Source: Motacilla alba alba (Eukaryota; Chordata; Aves; Passeriformes; Motacillidae). Taken from it: DNA of 64,000 nt. Both the position numbers and the translations under genes were made by a program. This document shows, piece by piece, positions 14,681-27,900 of this stretch; the stretch's first letter is position 1, and every line of letters begins with the position of its first letter. The notes below the pieces were generated by a model. That model was not told the DNA's origin, did no database searches, and worked only from the letters and a program-made list of their open reading frames with translations. The stretch is taken from NCBI RefSeq assembly GCF_015832195.1, contig NC_052027.1, forward strand, positions 20,806,688 to 20,870,687, given 5' to 3'.

Positions 14681-15511
14681 TGTTATGAATGAAATTGCCA
14701 ATTTAATTTTATCAATAATTTGCAAGAGCCAAATTATGATATAAAAACAAAGTACAAAATTTATTTCGCGCAAATTGACAGAATTTCGGTAAGCCACGGA
14801 TCGGACAGAGTCTAGCCCGGGAATAGACCCTGGGTGACGCGCTGAGCAACCCCAAGCACTGGCAGCTTCGGAGTGCGGCGGCACAGCTAGGTGTCCCTCC
14901 ACGCAGGTTTTTATTCCATTTTTCTTGCCGCGGGCTAGGAAGTCCATTGTCCTTTTTATAATCAAATAAGTTCTAAAGGTTTCTCCGGTCTAGTAGAATG
15001 CTATCTGATGGAAGGTGGTCCGGTCCTCGATGTCTTCGGGAATAATTCATCGGCTTCTGGTCTTGTGCTAGACAGGACTAAGCTTAACAATACACAGTCT
15101 CATCCTGAGAGAGATATCTTTGTTATCACCCTGAATACTCGATACTCAGTTCTTACTGGAAATCCCTTTTAAAAACTGAGAGATTTCTTAGAAGTAGTTT
15201 AAAATTTTAAATAATGTGTGTTCTTCCCCCCCTCCCCCCTCCGGTCGGGAGTATCCAGATGTACTGCCGGTGGCATAATTCCCTGTGTAGTTGCAACATT
15301 TAAACTGAGGATCCCCGTTGTGTTTCACATGTAAATGTGGTCTATCGGTATGGTATGCTGGTATCTTGCTGCTTTTACAAACTACTTTCTTTGGCTTTTT
15401 CCTTGAGAACATGTCCAGACGTAGCCCCCTGTGTCACCCCTTTAATTAATATCTATCTTGAATCTATTTCTCTGTTTTAATAAATATGAATTTTGACATC
15501 TATTCATAACA
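14681..15511 (-). mobile_element. Solo LTR of an endogenous retrovirus
   Basis: The 831-bp element has perfect 10-bp terminal inverted repeats (TGTTATGAAT at 14681-14690, ATTCATAACA at 15502-15511) and is flanked by CAAC on both sides (14677-14680 and 15512-15515), a target-site duplication of at least 4 bp. Minus orientation is suggested by TATAAAAAGG (complement of 14951-14960) followed by AATAAA (complement of 14760-14765). An AATAAA on the + strand near 15479 leaves some doubt. It is much richer in CpG than its surroundings. There is no internal gag/pol sequence, so it is a solo LTR left by recombination. The short duplication leaves the ERV class open. Confidence 0.8.
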
Positions 15512-15829
15512 CAACTATCTGTGTTTGGTACCTATCTGGTCAAATCATCATGACTTTAAATCATCCAGACCTAAAGATTTCATGTGCTTTTCTTTAAAAT
15601 TCAAACAAACAAATAAAAAACTATACTGTCAAATTCCTCGCTTTTCAAAAAGCTTCTGTCTATGAATCTGTCAAAATAAAGCATGGCAGAGATGTAAATT
15701 TATATTTGCAAATTCATATATTGGAATATTATCATGACAAAGAAACTACCAAAAAATGCTCAAAGGCCAATGAGCATGATCCAGCCCTAAATCACCTGGT
15801 GTGACATCACAGTTTACCCTACTTGAGCA

Positions 15830-15885
15830 AAATGTTAGGCTAGCTGACCTTCTGATGTTTCTTTCAACCTGGATTATCCAGAGAA
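15830..15885 (+). mobile_element. CR1 3' fragment
   Basis: GGCTAGCTGACCTTCTGATG, then TTCAACCTGGATTATCC, a diverged CR1 end. Confidence 0.55.
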
Positions 15886-16229
15886 TCAAGCAAAAGCTTC
15901 TGGAAATTCTGGAAAAAACAACCTTAACTAGGAGCTCTTTCTAGAGAACAAAACCAGCCCCACTGCTTATACGCTCCAGACATGTGACTTCCCATGCTGC
16001 ACACATCAGTCACACTCACAAGCCTATTTTGCAGTATTTATGGGCACATGCAATGCACATAAACTTGTCCCATTGCACACTGTGGAACCTGAACTCAGTC
16101 TTGAGAGAGCATAAAAACCCCAAAAGAGATCAGGCCAAACAGCCCTGCGCACAGACACAATCCTGCTGCTGCACAGCAGCTCTAAAGCCTTGACTGATGC
16201 TGCAAAACTGGGATAGCTGGCCAACATAA

Positions 16230-16385
16230 CCTGGTTTTTTTGTTGTTGTTCTGGGGAGGGGGGGGAGGGGTGGGGGCGTTTGTTTGGTTTTGGTGGGTTT
16301 GTTTGTTTGATTGGGAATTTAATGTTGGTTTTGGTAATTTTGTTTGTTTGGTCTGGTTTTGGTTTTTGGTGGGTTTTTAAGGTTT
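16230..16385. repeat. G/T-rich low-complexity tract
   Basis: A run of G-rich (GGGGAGGGGGGGGAGGGG type) then GTTTGTTTGGTTTTGG-type sequence. It generates open frames on both strands that are not genes. Confidence 0.8.
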
Positions 16386-16453
16386 GTAATATTAATAAAA
16401 GACATAACAAATGGGGATGGGCTGCACTTGGTGATGAAGACTGCTTTCTTCAT

Positions 16454-17023
16454 GCTTTCCCTCTGGGCAATTGCAGGGCAGGTGCTTGGGCTCTTGTGGG
16501 CCTCAGCACTGCTGTCACCTATAACGTTTTTGCCTGGGGTTTTGAGCTGATCTGATGAGCTCTCAACACCCAAACGTTACACCCCAGAATAGCTCAGCAT
16601 TCGTTGGGAGGCATAAAAGGAGCAGGAGACTTATGTGACAGCGTCAGGAACAAAAAGGTTTAATAAAAGGCAAAATAACAAACTCAAAATCAACCCAGGT
16701 GCCACAGGCTTGTGCTCCTGGTAAAGACACCTCACAAAAGCAATTTGGTTTCTTTGTTCTGTCCTTTTCTACTCAATGGCCCAGGCAAGACCTTTTGGCT
16801 CATGGCCAATTAGCTGTCCCCAAACTTGAGGTGAAGTCCCCAAGGTCCTATCAGTGATTTTCCTACCTGATCACTGGGAGAAAGTTCTGGGGTCTTTCCT
16901 TTTTGGGGGACAGAGGAAAGTTCTGTCACTCTGTCCATAGGGGGCACATTCCTACAGCTTTCCCTCTGGGTGATTGCAGGGCAGGTGCTTGGGCTCTTGG
17001 GGGCCTCAGCACTGCTATCACCT
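16454..17023. repeat. Pair of 67-bp direct repeats, 503 bp apart
   Basis: Copies at 16454-16520 and 16957-17023 start GCTTTCCCTCTGGG and end TCACCT, with 4 mismatches in 67. The sequence between them includes, on the minus strand, ATTAAA and TTTTATGCC motifs reminiscent of a retroviral LTR. I cannot assign a family. Confidence 0.6.
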
Positions 17024-18003
17024 GCGGAGCTGGTGCTCTGCTTTGTGGGGAAATGTCTTTTTTTTCCTTCCTCTCTCCCTCCTCTCCCTGTACATCTTGG
17101 AATCTGGGAACCACTCCTGAAAACATGAGTCTGATACAAAAGAACCCTTTGAACAGCTCATTTATTTCCTTTATTCCTTTCCTCTTTTTTTTTTTCTCTT
17201 TTCTTTTAATGTATTTCAATAGCATGCATTGTTCTATTACTTACATTTGGGAGTAATTCCATACACAAAGGCCTTTTCATTTTACTAGATTAGTCTTTTC
17301 ATTGAATTACCCTTTCCCAACAGTACCTCTAGGGTCTGATTCCTCTCTTATTTCCCTGCTTGCTGACAAGCTTTGTGGGGACATACAATTCATATTCACA
17401 CCTGTAATGAGACCTGACATTTTAAACGGATTCATTCTTTACTCTGGTTTACAGATAACTTCCTTCTACTCCCTTTTCTAGACCACTGCTGCACTTCTGC
17501 ACAACCCTGAAAAATACATTAGGTTTGATTTTTCTTTGAATTCTTTGTTTGGAGTATATTACTGCAAATGGGTCATCTCTGACCTATCACTGCCTATACA
17601 TTTGATGAAAAAAATTTATATTCACCTTTTAAAAGTAAACATTAAATCCCAGATTTGCACATAGATGTATTTAAATAATTCTCCATCTATTTGATATAAC
17701 AAAATCTATAAATATAATTTATTGATCATTAGAAAGTTCTGTTGGCTAGAATGAAACAATGACAACGCAGTTTGGGAATGTAAATGCAACTGATTCCTGA
17801 TCTCATTCATTACCTAGATTAAAATTCAGCACCTCTGAAGTGAACTGAAGTACACCGAAGTGAAGTACATCCTCTAAAAACACACCACCACCTCCTAAAC
17901 ACTGTGTTGTTTGTATTTTGTAAGAAATCGCTAAGTTACGCAGCTTCAGGCACATGCAAATGTGATTTTCTGAGCAAGACACTTTACCAGCTGTCATTAA
18001 CAG

Positions 18004-18028
18004 ATGATTTCTGATTATCAGAAATCAT
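18004..18028. repeat. 25-nt palindrome, 11-bp arms
   Basis: ATGATTTCTGA, spacer TTA, TCAGAAATCAT. Perfect arms in intergenic AT-rich DNA. Confidence 0.9.
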
Positions 18029-19591
18029 TAACACACAGTTTTAAAAAAGACAATGCTGAAGTACAGCAGAACTTTTAGACCAGGCTTACCATGCCAAATT
18101 TGCAACTTTATATACCATTTCATTTCAGCTCTACAATTTCCTCAACAAATTTTGCAAATAAAACCACATCCTCTAATTGTACTAGCATGTAAATATATAC
18201 ACACGTATGTGCTGTGGTTAAAAAAGGTGCAGAGATTCTACTAGGAGTTTTGAAAGAAGAAATTAATATATAGAAATAGACTAAGCTATGCAATTTCAGC
18301 CAGAAAGTATAAAAGTTATGACGTCTTGAAGACCAAGGATAAAAATAGGAGCTTTATTTCCTGCTAGTAAGTCTCTTCTATCCAAACTCCTGACATGTCT
18401 TTCCTGTTTTAAGTACAAGGCTGTACTGAGTTTCTCAGATAGCATTGTGTTGTCACACTCACTAAAGCAGGAAAGGTGCAGCAGTATAAGCACACCCCAA
18501 AGCAGATGTTCCAGAAGGGAGTTAATAGAAAGCTTAAGCCAGGAGTGCCAGTTCTCCTCAGGAAGTGTGCTCCAGACTTAGAGAACAGTACAATCACCTG
18601 ACAACCTGGCAGGCTGCCATCATTTTCTAAAAAAATATGTAAAAACGTATCATCAAATTCTCCAGGGAGGAATGTCAATAATTTGTGTAAAGGGCCAGGC
18701 TGAGGGATCACACAGCTGTCTCTGAACATGAGGTTTGGAGTCAGACTGCCATGCCATGCTGGGCCCAGCCATAATTCTATGGTGTCCAGATGACTTGCGG
18801 CCATGCTGCAAATTTGTACTTCACATTCAGATGAGATACCCATAAGCACTCCCAGCCCCTTCTGTTCCAGAGGAGCCCAGAGACATCGGGTCCCTCTTCT
18901 CCCTAAAATCAGCCCTGCCAGGCATAGCCTTACTGACATTTGCACTGCAGGCATGTCAGCTGCCCACCAAACAGCACCCAGCATTCAGACTATGGAACAG
19001 CTGTTTGTACAAGGCAGAATAGAGCAGCTGAGAGGCTGATACGAGTGTTCAACTGATGTGCTATGAACACAGCACACTGCACAGCAATGTGTGACTGTGT
19101 GGAGGGCAGCAAGCCCAGGGGAAGTGAGAGAAGTTCTTTGTATAATGGGTAGTACTTGCTCTTTACAGAGAAAATTAACTGCCTTACACTTCTGAATGCA
19201 TCAAAAAATAATCCAAAAGAGTATTGTAAATTGTATATTCTGGGTCAGAGCATTTTCACAAACTCCAGACGTCCCCATTTTAATGCTAAATTACTTGCAT
19301 AGATGTTCCTGCTTATTTCTACATAAGAGCTTACTCATTTCCTTATGGCACAAGTCCAGCACTGCTGGAAACCTCTTTCTCAGAAAGTCTGTTCCAAACA
19401 TGTGTGTGCCAAGCAAGGCAGCACATCTTAAGCAAAAAAAATATATTTAATCACTGGCTTCAAGATTTTAAATCCAAAATGGAGAAACATGATTGCTGAA
19501 ACTGATCTTCCCAATAACAGAGGCTGGATATTGCCTTATGTGCTTCAGGTATTAAGCCCACACCAGTTGCATGTGAGCAGGCAAAACCAAA

Positions 19592-19685
19592 GTCACAGAA
19601 TCATGGAATGTTTTGGATTGTAAGGAGCCACAAGATAATTTTGTCACAACCCTCCTGCCATGGACAGGGAACCTTCCACTAATGT
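19592..19685 (-). mobile_element. CR1 3' fragment
   Basis: GTCACAGAATCATGGAATG then CCTGCCATGGACAGGGAACC. Confidence 0.75.
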
Positions 19686-21443
19686 CTTTCCAGAATGTCT
19701 GGAAAATGTTCTGAAATGTCTTTCCAGGTCCTACTGATTCAGAAGGAAGGGCACTATCCCTTGCCTTGATCATTGGCTTTTCATGAAAGCTCAGAGTAAA
19801 TAAAAATATCCAGGTCACTTTCAGGACTCTGATATTGACATAACCATTGATTCCTGGGGCTGCCAGGCAGCCCTGCAGTTCAAGTTATTCTGGAGCATTT
19901 CAAAGAAGTGCTGTCCTTTCTAATTGTTTCCGCATTTATGATCATTCTGTGCCTGTCACATAGTCATCAGAGTTATTTTGAGGGAAAAAACCTCAAAATG
20001 GTTAATGATAACTAACAGCTTGAGAGTCTAATAGAGACTGGAAATTCCTTTCATAGCTAAGATGCAGAGCAGTGGGGTTTTACTTTTGTTTTCAATATTC
20101 CCATCCAGATTTTAATGGCTGTTCTGACAGTGGTCCGAAGGATTGTCTCTGCACACTCCAGTATCTGGTCTGCAAAACACTCACCAGAGCCCCTGACTCA
20201 GACTCCTGTGACAACACTTGCAGGCTTCTCTTTTTGTAGTTGACATGCAAACAAAACCTACCTACCACGGAGTGTAGTCTTGTTTCATTCCGTGGCTGCA
20301 GATTGATCACATCACCTCTGCCTCTCTCTGACCACAGTCTGAGTCTGAGGCTGTTTCCACATAGGGAGCACAGGGTCTTTTCCATAAGCAACAAAATATT
20401 TTTTTTCAGATTCAACCCACAGAACTAACTCAAAGGCTGGATAACAGGAAATTTTATTGTTGAAAAAATTATACTGGACTGACAAATGCAAAGTTTCAAT
20501 AGAGAACTACTGTTTCAGACTGTATGTCTCACAAATACAAATTCAGCTGTTTCAGTTCTACTGAAATGACACCCATTTCCCACAGGATTAAGAACAGGTC
20601 CTACTCTCAGGTCTCCTTGGCACGTGACTGCGCAGCACAAAGGGAGTTAGGAGGAATCACTCAGCGCTATCACTGTCATGTCCAAAGAGCAGACCTCTCA
20701 TTTCTAGGACTAAGGGCAGAATAATTTCACCAGAGCACATCAAACCTTTACAACTGCCAAACAAGATTCTCAAAATGCATTTGCAAGGAGGTACAGAAGA
20801 TGAAAAAGGGGTCATTAAAAATACAGCAGTATCTCTGAAAATGTCACTGGCTGCTTGCAACCAGAGAGGTTTCTGACCAAGTTGTCCTGGGATCCAAATG
20901 CAGCAACAATTACGGTTCATACATATTTAATGACTGTTAAATGAACAGGTAATATAGCTGATAAAGGCTGGCCTAGCTGAGCGTATTACTGAAGTTTAGC
21001 TACCACAAACCCAAAAATTAAGGAAAGCAGTGTGCCTTTTTAAGCCTTGGACTAGTTATGAACAGTGTTGTTTATACACATACATCTTTGCTGTCATGAT
21101 ACCTTGTTTCTCCCATTTTCTATGGACTATAACAACAAACTGTATTGCTCTCTCCAAATTAGGGTTTCCTAGCCCACTGCAGTAACAACTACTCGTTAAC
21201 ATTTTCGGTGCAGATGAGCAGTTCAAGCTTTAAAAGAGATTACATGTGGTCATATAAAACCCAATTACTTATATTTATTTTTTACCTTACTGCTCTCACT
21301 GGCAGTTGTTTCTATACATCTGAGTGTTCTTCTGATAGCCCTTCACCATCAAACCAGTATGTTGATTGGTTTTGTACATGTTTGTTGTCACAGCTGAGGT
21401 AGGAAAATAAGCATAGGGAGACAAAATATATAGGACAATATAT

Positions 21444-21463
21444 GGGGGGGGGGGGGGGGGGGG
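21444..21463 (+). repeat. Poly(G) run of 20
   Basis: Uninterrupted G tract about 480 bp upstream of the NINJ1 ATG, just outside the CpG island. The length is prone to sequencing error. Confidence 0.9.
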
Positions 21464-21942
21464 AAGATACTGAAACCCTAAAAACACTGATCACAGAGCT
21501 CTCAAAAATCAAACTCTAGACTTCCACTTTGTCAAGACAGATTTCTGAAATGAGCCATTTGCATCCATTAACAATTCCCTACATACAGAATAATATGCAG
21601 CGTGATTCCTGGCCACCACTGAGAACTGAGGCCCAGTCTGGGCTGGCCGGGTTTCGCCCCGGGGCCGCTGCAGCCTCCACTCGGCTCCGCTCCGCCCGCC
21701 CGCGGCGAGCACTAAGCTCCGCCGGGGCCGGCCCTGCGCGGAAACCTCCACCCGCGGGCAGGGAGGGGGAGACCGGGGAGAGGCAGGCAAGGAGGCGGGG
21801 GAGAGCGGGGAAAGGCGGCCCCGGCGGCGGGAGTGGCCCCGGGCGCCGTGCGGGAAGGCCGGGCCAGCTCCGGGAGACGGTGCTCCGCGAAGAACCTTCT
21901 CCTCTGCCCCCGCCCGGGACAAGAGGGGCCCGGGCGGCCGCG

Positions 21943-22014
21943 ATGGACTCCGGCAGCGAGACCCACGAACTCAACGGGACGGCGGAGGGCGCGGAGTCGG
22001 CGGCCGAGGAGCAG
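21943..22014 (+). CDS. NINJ1: NINJ1 coding exon 1
   Basis: The exon runs from the ATG to a CAG|GTGAGG donor, 24 codons, phase 0. It encodes the acidic extracellular N-terminus starting MDSGSE, close to the human start MDSG. It sits inside the CpG island. Confidence 0.93.
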
Positions 22015-23247
22015 GTGAGGGCCGGGCCGGCGGGGCGGGGGGACCCGGCGCCCGCGTCCTTCCCGGCGCCCGCGTCCTTCCCAGCGCCGTGTCCATCCCG
22101 TCGCGTCCCTCCCGAGGCCGGGTGGGACGGGGACTCCGTGAGCTGCCGTGGTGGTCGCTGCTGCTCGGTTATTGCTGGGTTTTAGCCTGCCTCCCGCGCA
22201 CTCCGCGCCGTTCCTGCCGGGAGGCCGCTGCGCGGGCCCGTGTGCCCAGGCAGGGCCGGGCAGAGCATCCCCGGCCGCTCCTGGCTCCTACACTGTCACC
22301 TGTCACCAGGGCCTTCCTCGCCCGGGGCCCGCCCGCAGCTCGCCGCACCTGCAGGGCTTTGCCCACCCAGCTGGCTTGGGAGAGGACATCCGCGCAGAAT
22401 AAGCGCTTACAAACCTAGGAGGAGTTACTGAAGTGGTTGTGCCTGTGTGGTTAATTTCCATGCAGTAATCAAAATAAAAACAAAAATACCCAGCTTTTTC
22501 ATACTATGTGTAGTCAAAACATGACCAGACATCCTCACTGGGAAATATTCATCCACATTCTGTTTAAGTATAAATGATGTTTGCAGAAGATATCACTTAT
22601 CTGAAGAAAACAGATGGGTAAAAGAGCGTCTTTTATCTTGTTTTGGAAAGGTCTGAAATCTAAAGGTAGCTCTTACTCCAGCCTAAGTCTCTGCCACACA
22701 GAAACTGCTGTACTGAACTCTCTTCGGTGTCACTGGTAAAATGTTCTGGTTACAGACAGACTGGGCTGATTGTGTAGCACATCTGTCCTTCCTCCAGCCC
22801 TCCTTCCCTAACAAACCCTTGGAGTCATGAATATGAAACCAAGAAAAATAAAAATCTGTCTCTAATAAATCCTGGAAATCTTACCTAAAGTTAATCAAGG
22901 CTGGGATATGCAGGTCAAACTGTTGGTCTGGAGTGGTTTCCTCTAAACCTCTTACTTCTCAGGAGTTCTCTCATTTTCTTGACGCATCTTTGTGATTGCA
23001 TCACAAGTACTCTTCATGGGTTTTTTTTCCCAATATGGTCTGCTCCAAGAATTTTTCAGCAACTTTCCTGTTTTACTTCATCTTCAGTTCCAAGCAACCC
23101 TCATTTTGTTACATCTTTCCCATCAAAACTCAGGTTCTCAGTTAGTGCCATATAAAGAATAAGCAGTGGGACATGCTATTCCATTGTTTTAAAGGTATAC
23201 AGTGGCACTTCAATGAACTTCATAAACACTTTTAAAATTTTCTCTTT

Positions 23248-23287
<40 letters not shown>

Positions 23288-24880
23288 GTATATGCAAGGT
23301 AAAACAAATGGGGACAGTTTTTTCAAAAACCCATCTCTGAATAGAAGATACCTTAAAAAATCTACCAGTGTTCACAGTTCCCACAAATAAAAGAACACCT
23401 CAGCTCAGCAGCCACCTAAACCTGGAGAGACCATCTGCAGCTGCCTGAATCTTCTGTATTGGAGTCAAAAGTGTGTCTGCTTTGAGGAATGCTCACAGGC
23501 ATTGGAACATGGGTCACTCTTGTTTCCTTTCTGCCCATCCCAGCATCTGTCCTCTCCTCGAAACAGACTCTCTTGCACACCTTCACCACAGACCACTGCC
23601 TTATCATACAGAAGAGCTGACATGAAATGCAGGTGTAGTTGTTACTTTCAAAGCGGTCAAAGCATAAAAATTTTTAAAAGACCAGTTAAACTCTCAGTAG
23701 TTCTGATCAAGTGGTCACACAGTGGTTTGATGTGGTTTATTTTTACTCCAGCATTCATTTGAATAAATTCTTTTTAGCAAATGTCAGGCTTTCGGAAGGA
23801 AGAAATTCCTTGCTTCTAGGATTGGACTGGCATGGCACATCTCACTGACTAATATGTGTGATTACACCTGACAGAAGTATCTCATCTCTTCTTGAGAGAA
23901 AGGATCTGTTAATACAATTACAGATTATAACTGTTTCTTCATCCATCTAGTCGCTTTCCTTGTTTATAGTCCATTTGAAACACTCTCCATCCACCATGTT
24001 GTAAAATATAGTTTAGTGTTTCCAAGATAACAGGACGTGCTAGATGAAGGAGTTAAAGAAGAGCTATGAAAAAGGTGAACAAGATTTGGATAGTAGAAAT
24101 AAACAGTTTTAATCATGTTATTCCTAAAAATGTGTTGAAGTTCATCTATTAATTCAGGAGAAATTTGGAACATGAAAGTAATTTGAAACATGGCAGTTTC
24201 TTAGCATCATACTGCAAATAACCAGCCTGTAGGAATTTGAAATTATTTTGCTGCATATAGCATGAAATGGTATGTTCTCATTACTCATATCAAACTGAAT
24301 TTGGAGTGTTCTGTATACTCCAAATACTGATACTATTGGTGTTAAGTTTTTGCTTGCATATTTTTAAAGTAGCTAGAATAAACAAACAGTGTTAACCACA
24401 CAATATAGACAGTCCACAGCCCCGTTGTGAGACATAATACAATTGTGAGACCAAATGAGTGGAATAAGTAGTAATAATGCAAGGCAGAAAAAATTATACA
24501 GGAGCAAACTTCTATTTAAATAGCTGTGTGAACAAATTTAAGTTACACTTTTGTTTCACAAATTTAGTCATGAGGTGTGCTGATTATTGTACCGTAATTT
24601 AATGAGTAGAAATATTTTATCTGGATCCTGGAACCAGTACAGCTTTAGGAGAACAGTGCTTGGCCCTCAGCAGACTGTACTTTTCCCTTTTTTAATATTA
24701 ACTTTTTTAGCTCTCAGGAGTCAACATGATTGCCACGTTTTTTTTTCTTAATGTGTCCTTCTAGCATATTCTTTTTGTATTAAAGTGATTCTTCTTAAGC
24801 ACAGGATTTTGGAGCTGCTAGAAAATCATGATGCATGATGTCTATGAAATACAAATACATGCTGAGCTTTTCCCTTTTTT

Positions 24881-24917
<37 letters not shown>

Positions 24918-27900
24918 TTGCCTGCAACCACAGCATGTGATTGCAGAGTTCTCACAAACTAGTTAGTGTTACATTGGGTTGGTACTTGGGTGAACATCTC
25001 CCCCCTCTCCTCAAAATGAAATTTCCATGGGAAATGAAACTGATGATTCATTCCAGAGCCAGAGTAGGGATTTTTCTCTCTTGAGTCAGTGCTAAGCTGA
25101 ACAAGTGATCTAATGTTTTTTTGAAGCATAAACCACAGAGCATCTTCTGAGGCAGCGTACAAAGGATCCATTAGAGATAAGGAGGCCACCAGGATGGTGA
25201 AGGGCCTGGAGGGGAGTCCTTGGTCTGTTTAGCAGGAGGAGGCTGAGGGGAGACTCACTGGGGTCAACAACTTCCTTGTGAGTGGCAGAGGAGGGGCACT
25301 GATGTCTTTGTGTGGTGACCAGTGATAGGACCTGCGGGAATGGCCTGAAGTTGTGTCAGGGAGGATTAGGGTGGATCTCAGGGAAAGGTTCTTCCCCCAG
25401 AGGGTGCTGGCACTGTTCAGGCTCCCCAGGGAATGGGCACAGCCCTGAGGCTGCCAGAGCTCCAGGAGCATTTGGACAGCGCTGCCAGCGATGCCCAGGG
25501 TGGGATTGTTGAGGGGTCTGGGCAGGACTAGGGTACTGAGTGGTCCCTTCCAACTCAGCCTATTCTGTGATTCTGTAATCATCCATTACATGACTGATAT
25601 GACTTAAAATATTTTTGTTGGATGAATACTTTTTTTCTTTGTTGAATATTTTACCTGGCTATTTTTAGATCAGCAAGATCTCTGAGATGGAGGGGAAGTC
25701 TAACTTCAGAGTGGCCATATATGGCCCTTTGCAATTTCAGTGTGTAGGTGATGGAGATATGGACAGAAATTCTACAACTATAAGTATTATTAAATACTAA
25801 TGCAAAGTTGCTAGTTCAATCCTGTAACTGTAGGTTTGATCTTCGAAAAAAATAAAAGTTCTGAAATGGTGTTCTATTTTAGTCTTGTATTATTCCTTTT
25901 ATGTCTGATCCATCTCTTTTTTGATTTAACTGGAATTTTTTCCAAACATGAAATTTTCCCTCAAAGATCTGGAAAAACCAGCCATGTGGTATTTTTCTTA
26001 AAGATTAATACTTCAAAATTTTAGTAAATTACTTCTTAAACAAAATTGCTTTTTAGCATCTTTTTAACAGTTCTGATTGGGAAGACTATTGCAGAACACA
26101 GTAAAGAGCTGCCCCACTAAATTCAGTATGGCTCAGCTTTAGTTCTGCACAGCTTCATTATTATTTAGCAAGTTTCCACTGTTTTATAATTCAGACATAT
26201 TCCTAAACATGAGATTTTCAGGAAGCTTGCTCTGTGGCATTACAAACCCAGAGGTCATTCTGGTCCATTCTTATTTTCAATCAAAGCTGTTGGCCCATAA
26301 AATTGCATTAATAACTAACCCCAAATAGAAAGAAAACTGCTGTAATCCTTTCTATAACAATTCACTGTATTTAGCAAAGATACTTTATTATTTTCAAATA
26401 TTTCCATTTTCAGTGCTGTTTCCTTCCTGTTGAATCACCAGGTGGGGCTTAGCTGTGATTCACTCAGCACCTAAGGACATTTGCTGCAGAGCCACTTGTA
26501 TTTGCTTTTTAATAAATGTAACCAATAAATCCTTTCTGTACTTGAAAGGGACTCAGTTTTTCTGGGCGTACCATTGAAATGGGGAGCGAAGCAAAGCAGA
26601 CGCAGAGTGTGTACTAACACAGAGGGACTGTGAACCAGTGCTGTGCAATCTTGGAGTGAAGGTTCTGTCTTACAGAACCAAAAACATGTCTGTTTATGAC
26701 ATGGCATTGTAGCTTTATCTTTGCAGAGTGCAGTGCTCTGGGCACGCAAACAGCCCCTGCTTCTGTGAGGAGACCTAGAGTGGTACTGCCTGTGGAGACA
26801 GCACCATGTCACTGCAAAAATCAGCTCTTCCATGGTATTCTTCCAGTCACAGATGGAGCAAGAGGGAGAGGCTTTTCACTTCTGTCCTTTGTCTAGCTGT
26901 GCATAGACGAGCCGGGCAGGTTGTTGTGCTGTGAGGCTGAAGCTTTGCAGCACTGGGGACCTGAAGGCAGGCAGGGAATGGAGTCCCAGCTGCACATGGC
27001 TCTTACACACATGTGAACACACATGCTGGCTTTGCTCAAACTCCTTTGGAGACATGAACACAAGGGCTTAGCTGTCTCTACTAAGGAATTTGAATGTTGA
27101 ATGTGTGTGAGGAGGTGTTTTGGTTGCACTGAGACTGCAGCAGGCCTCATGCAATGCATACTGCTCTTTTGCCAAGTGACACCTGCAGGAAAAGCATTCC
27201 TTTACGTTTATCCTACAAAATCTCCAGACATTCCACTGTCCCTCTGTATGGCCCTACGGGTGATCACAGCACAGTAAGTGTAGTTTGGTGCTGTGGGCTA
27301 CACACGTTGCTGCATGCCTGGGATCCCCCTGAAAACGTAAAGCCACATAACCAAGTTCTTCTATAATTTCTATTGTAGACTGTCACTCTCCTGAGGTTAA
27401 GGCAACATCTCTTCTTCCATTACCTGTGTATATATTGCTGTGTAACACACAGTCTGATCTTAAAAAGTGCCCATGTAGTACTAACTGCATCAGCTTCAGT
27501 ACCTCTGGCAGTGGCCTTCAGCTTGCTCCCAGAAGACAAGGCTAATTTGCTCTTTTTTTTTAATTTTTATTTTATGGTTTTCTAACATCAGCCAGGAGAC
27601 AGGAAGTGAATGTTTCTGGGGTTTTCATGATTACAGGTCATTTTTCCTGGTGAAGGCAAGATCATAGGCTGAGAAAAAGCTCTGACATTTTCTGCTGCCC
27701 TATTACACTGACTCAAACATTTAGGCTTGTGATGGATGACATATCTGGTGAAAACAGGTCAAGTTTGGTATTTAAATGCCCTGAAAAAACTGGCAATGTG
27801 TACATGAATATCTACCCTGTTTAAAAGGAGGCTTTTAGGTCTGGACTGTGGCAAGCCTGGCTTAGGAGTTGATAATGTTTAGTGCTGCTGAGGAGAGTAA

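Larger units (their letters stand above)
17024..21443. other. Intergenic DNA upstream of the NINJ1 CpG island
   Basis: It holds one CR1 piece, the 25-nt palindrome and a 191-codon minus-strand frame (18409-18984) that I do not recognise. Nothing else is supported. Confidence 0.6.
21630..22390 (+). promoter_or_regulatory. NINJ1: CpG island at the NINJ1 5' end
   Basis: Abrupt change from AT-rich DNA to very GC- and CpG-dense sequence with GC boxes, spanning the NINJ1 start codon and the first part of intron 1. No TATA box is evident. The transcription start is not resolvable from sequence. The long frames on both strands here follow from the GC-rich composition and are not genes. Confidence 0.8.

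Noticed and set aside
14681..15511. CpG-rich block first considered as an endogenous hepadnavirus or a processed gene
   Set aside because: Exact inverted ends, flanking duplication, TATA box and poly(A) signal fit a solo LTR; the short minus-strand frames are not a recognisable viral protein.
21509..22185. Long frames on both strands around the NINJ1 start (up to 218 codons)
   Set aside because: GC-rich shadow frames; the true exon is only 72 nt with a clear donor.
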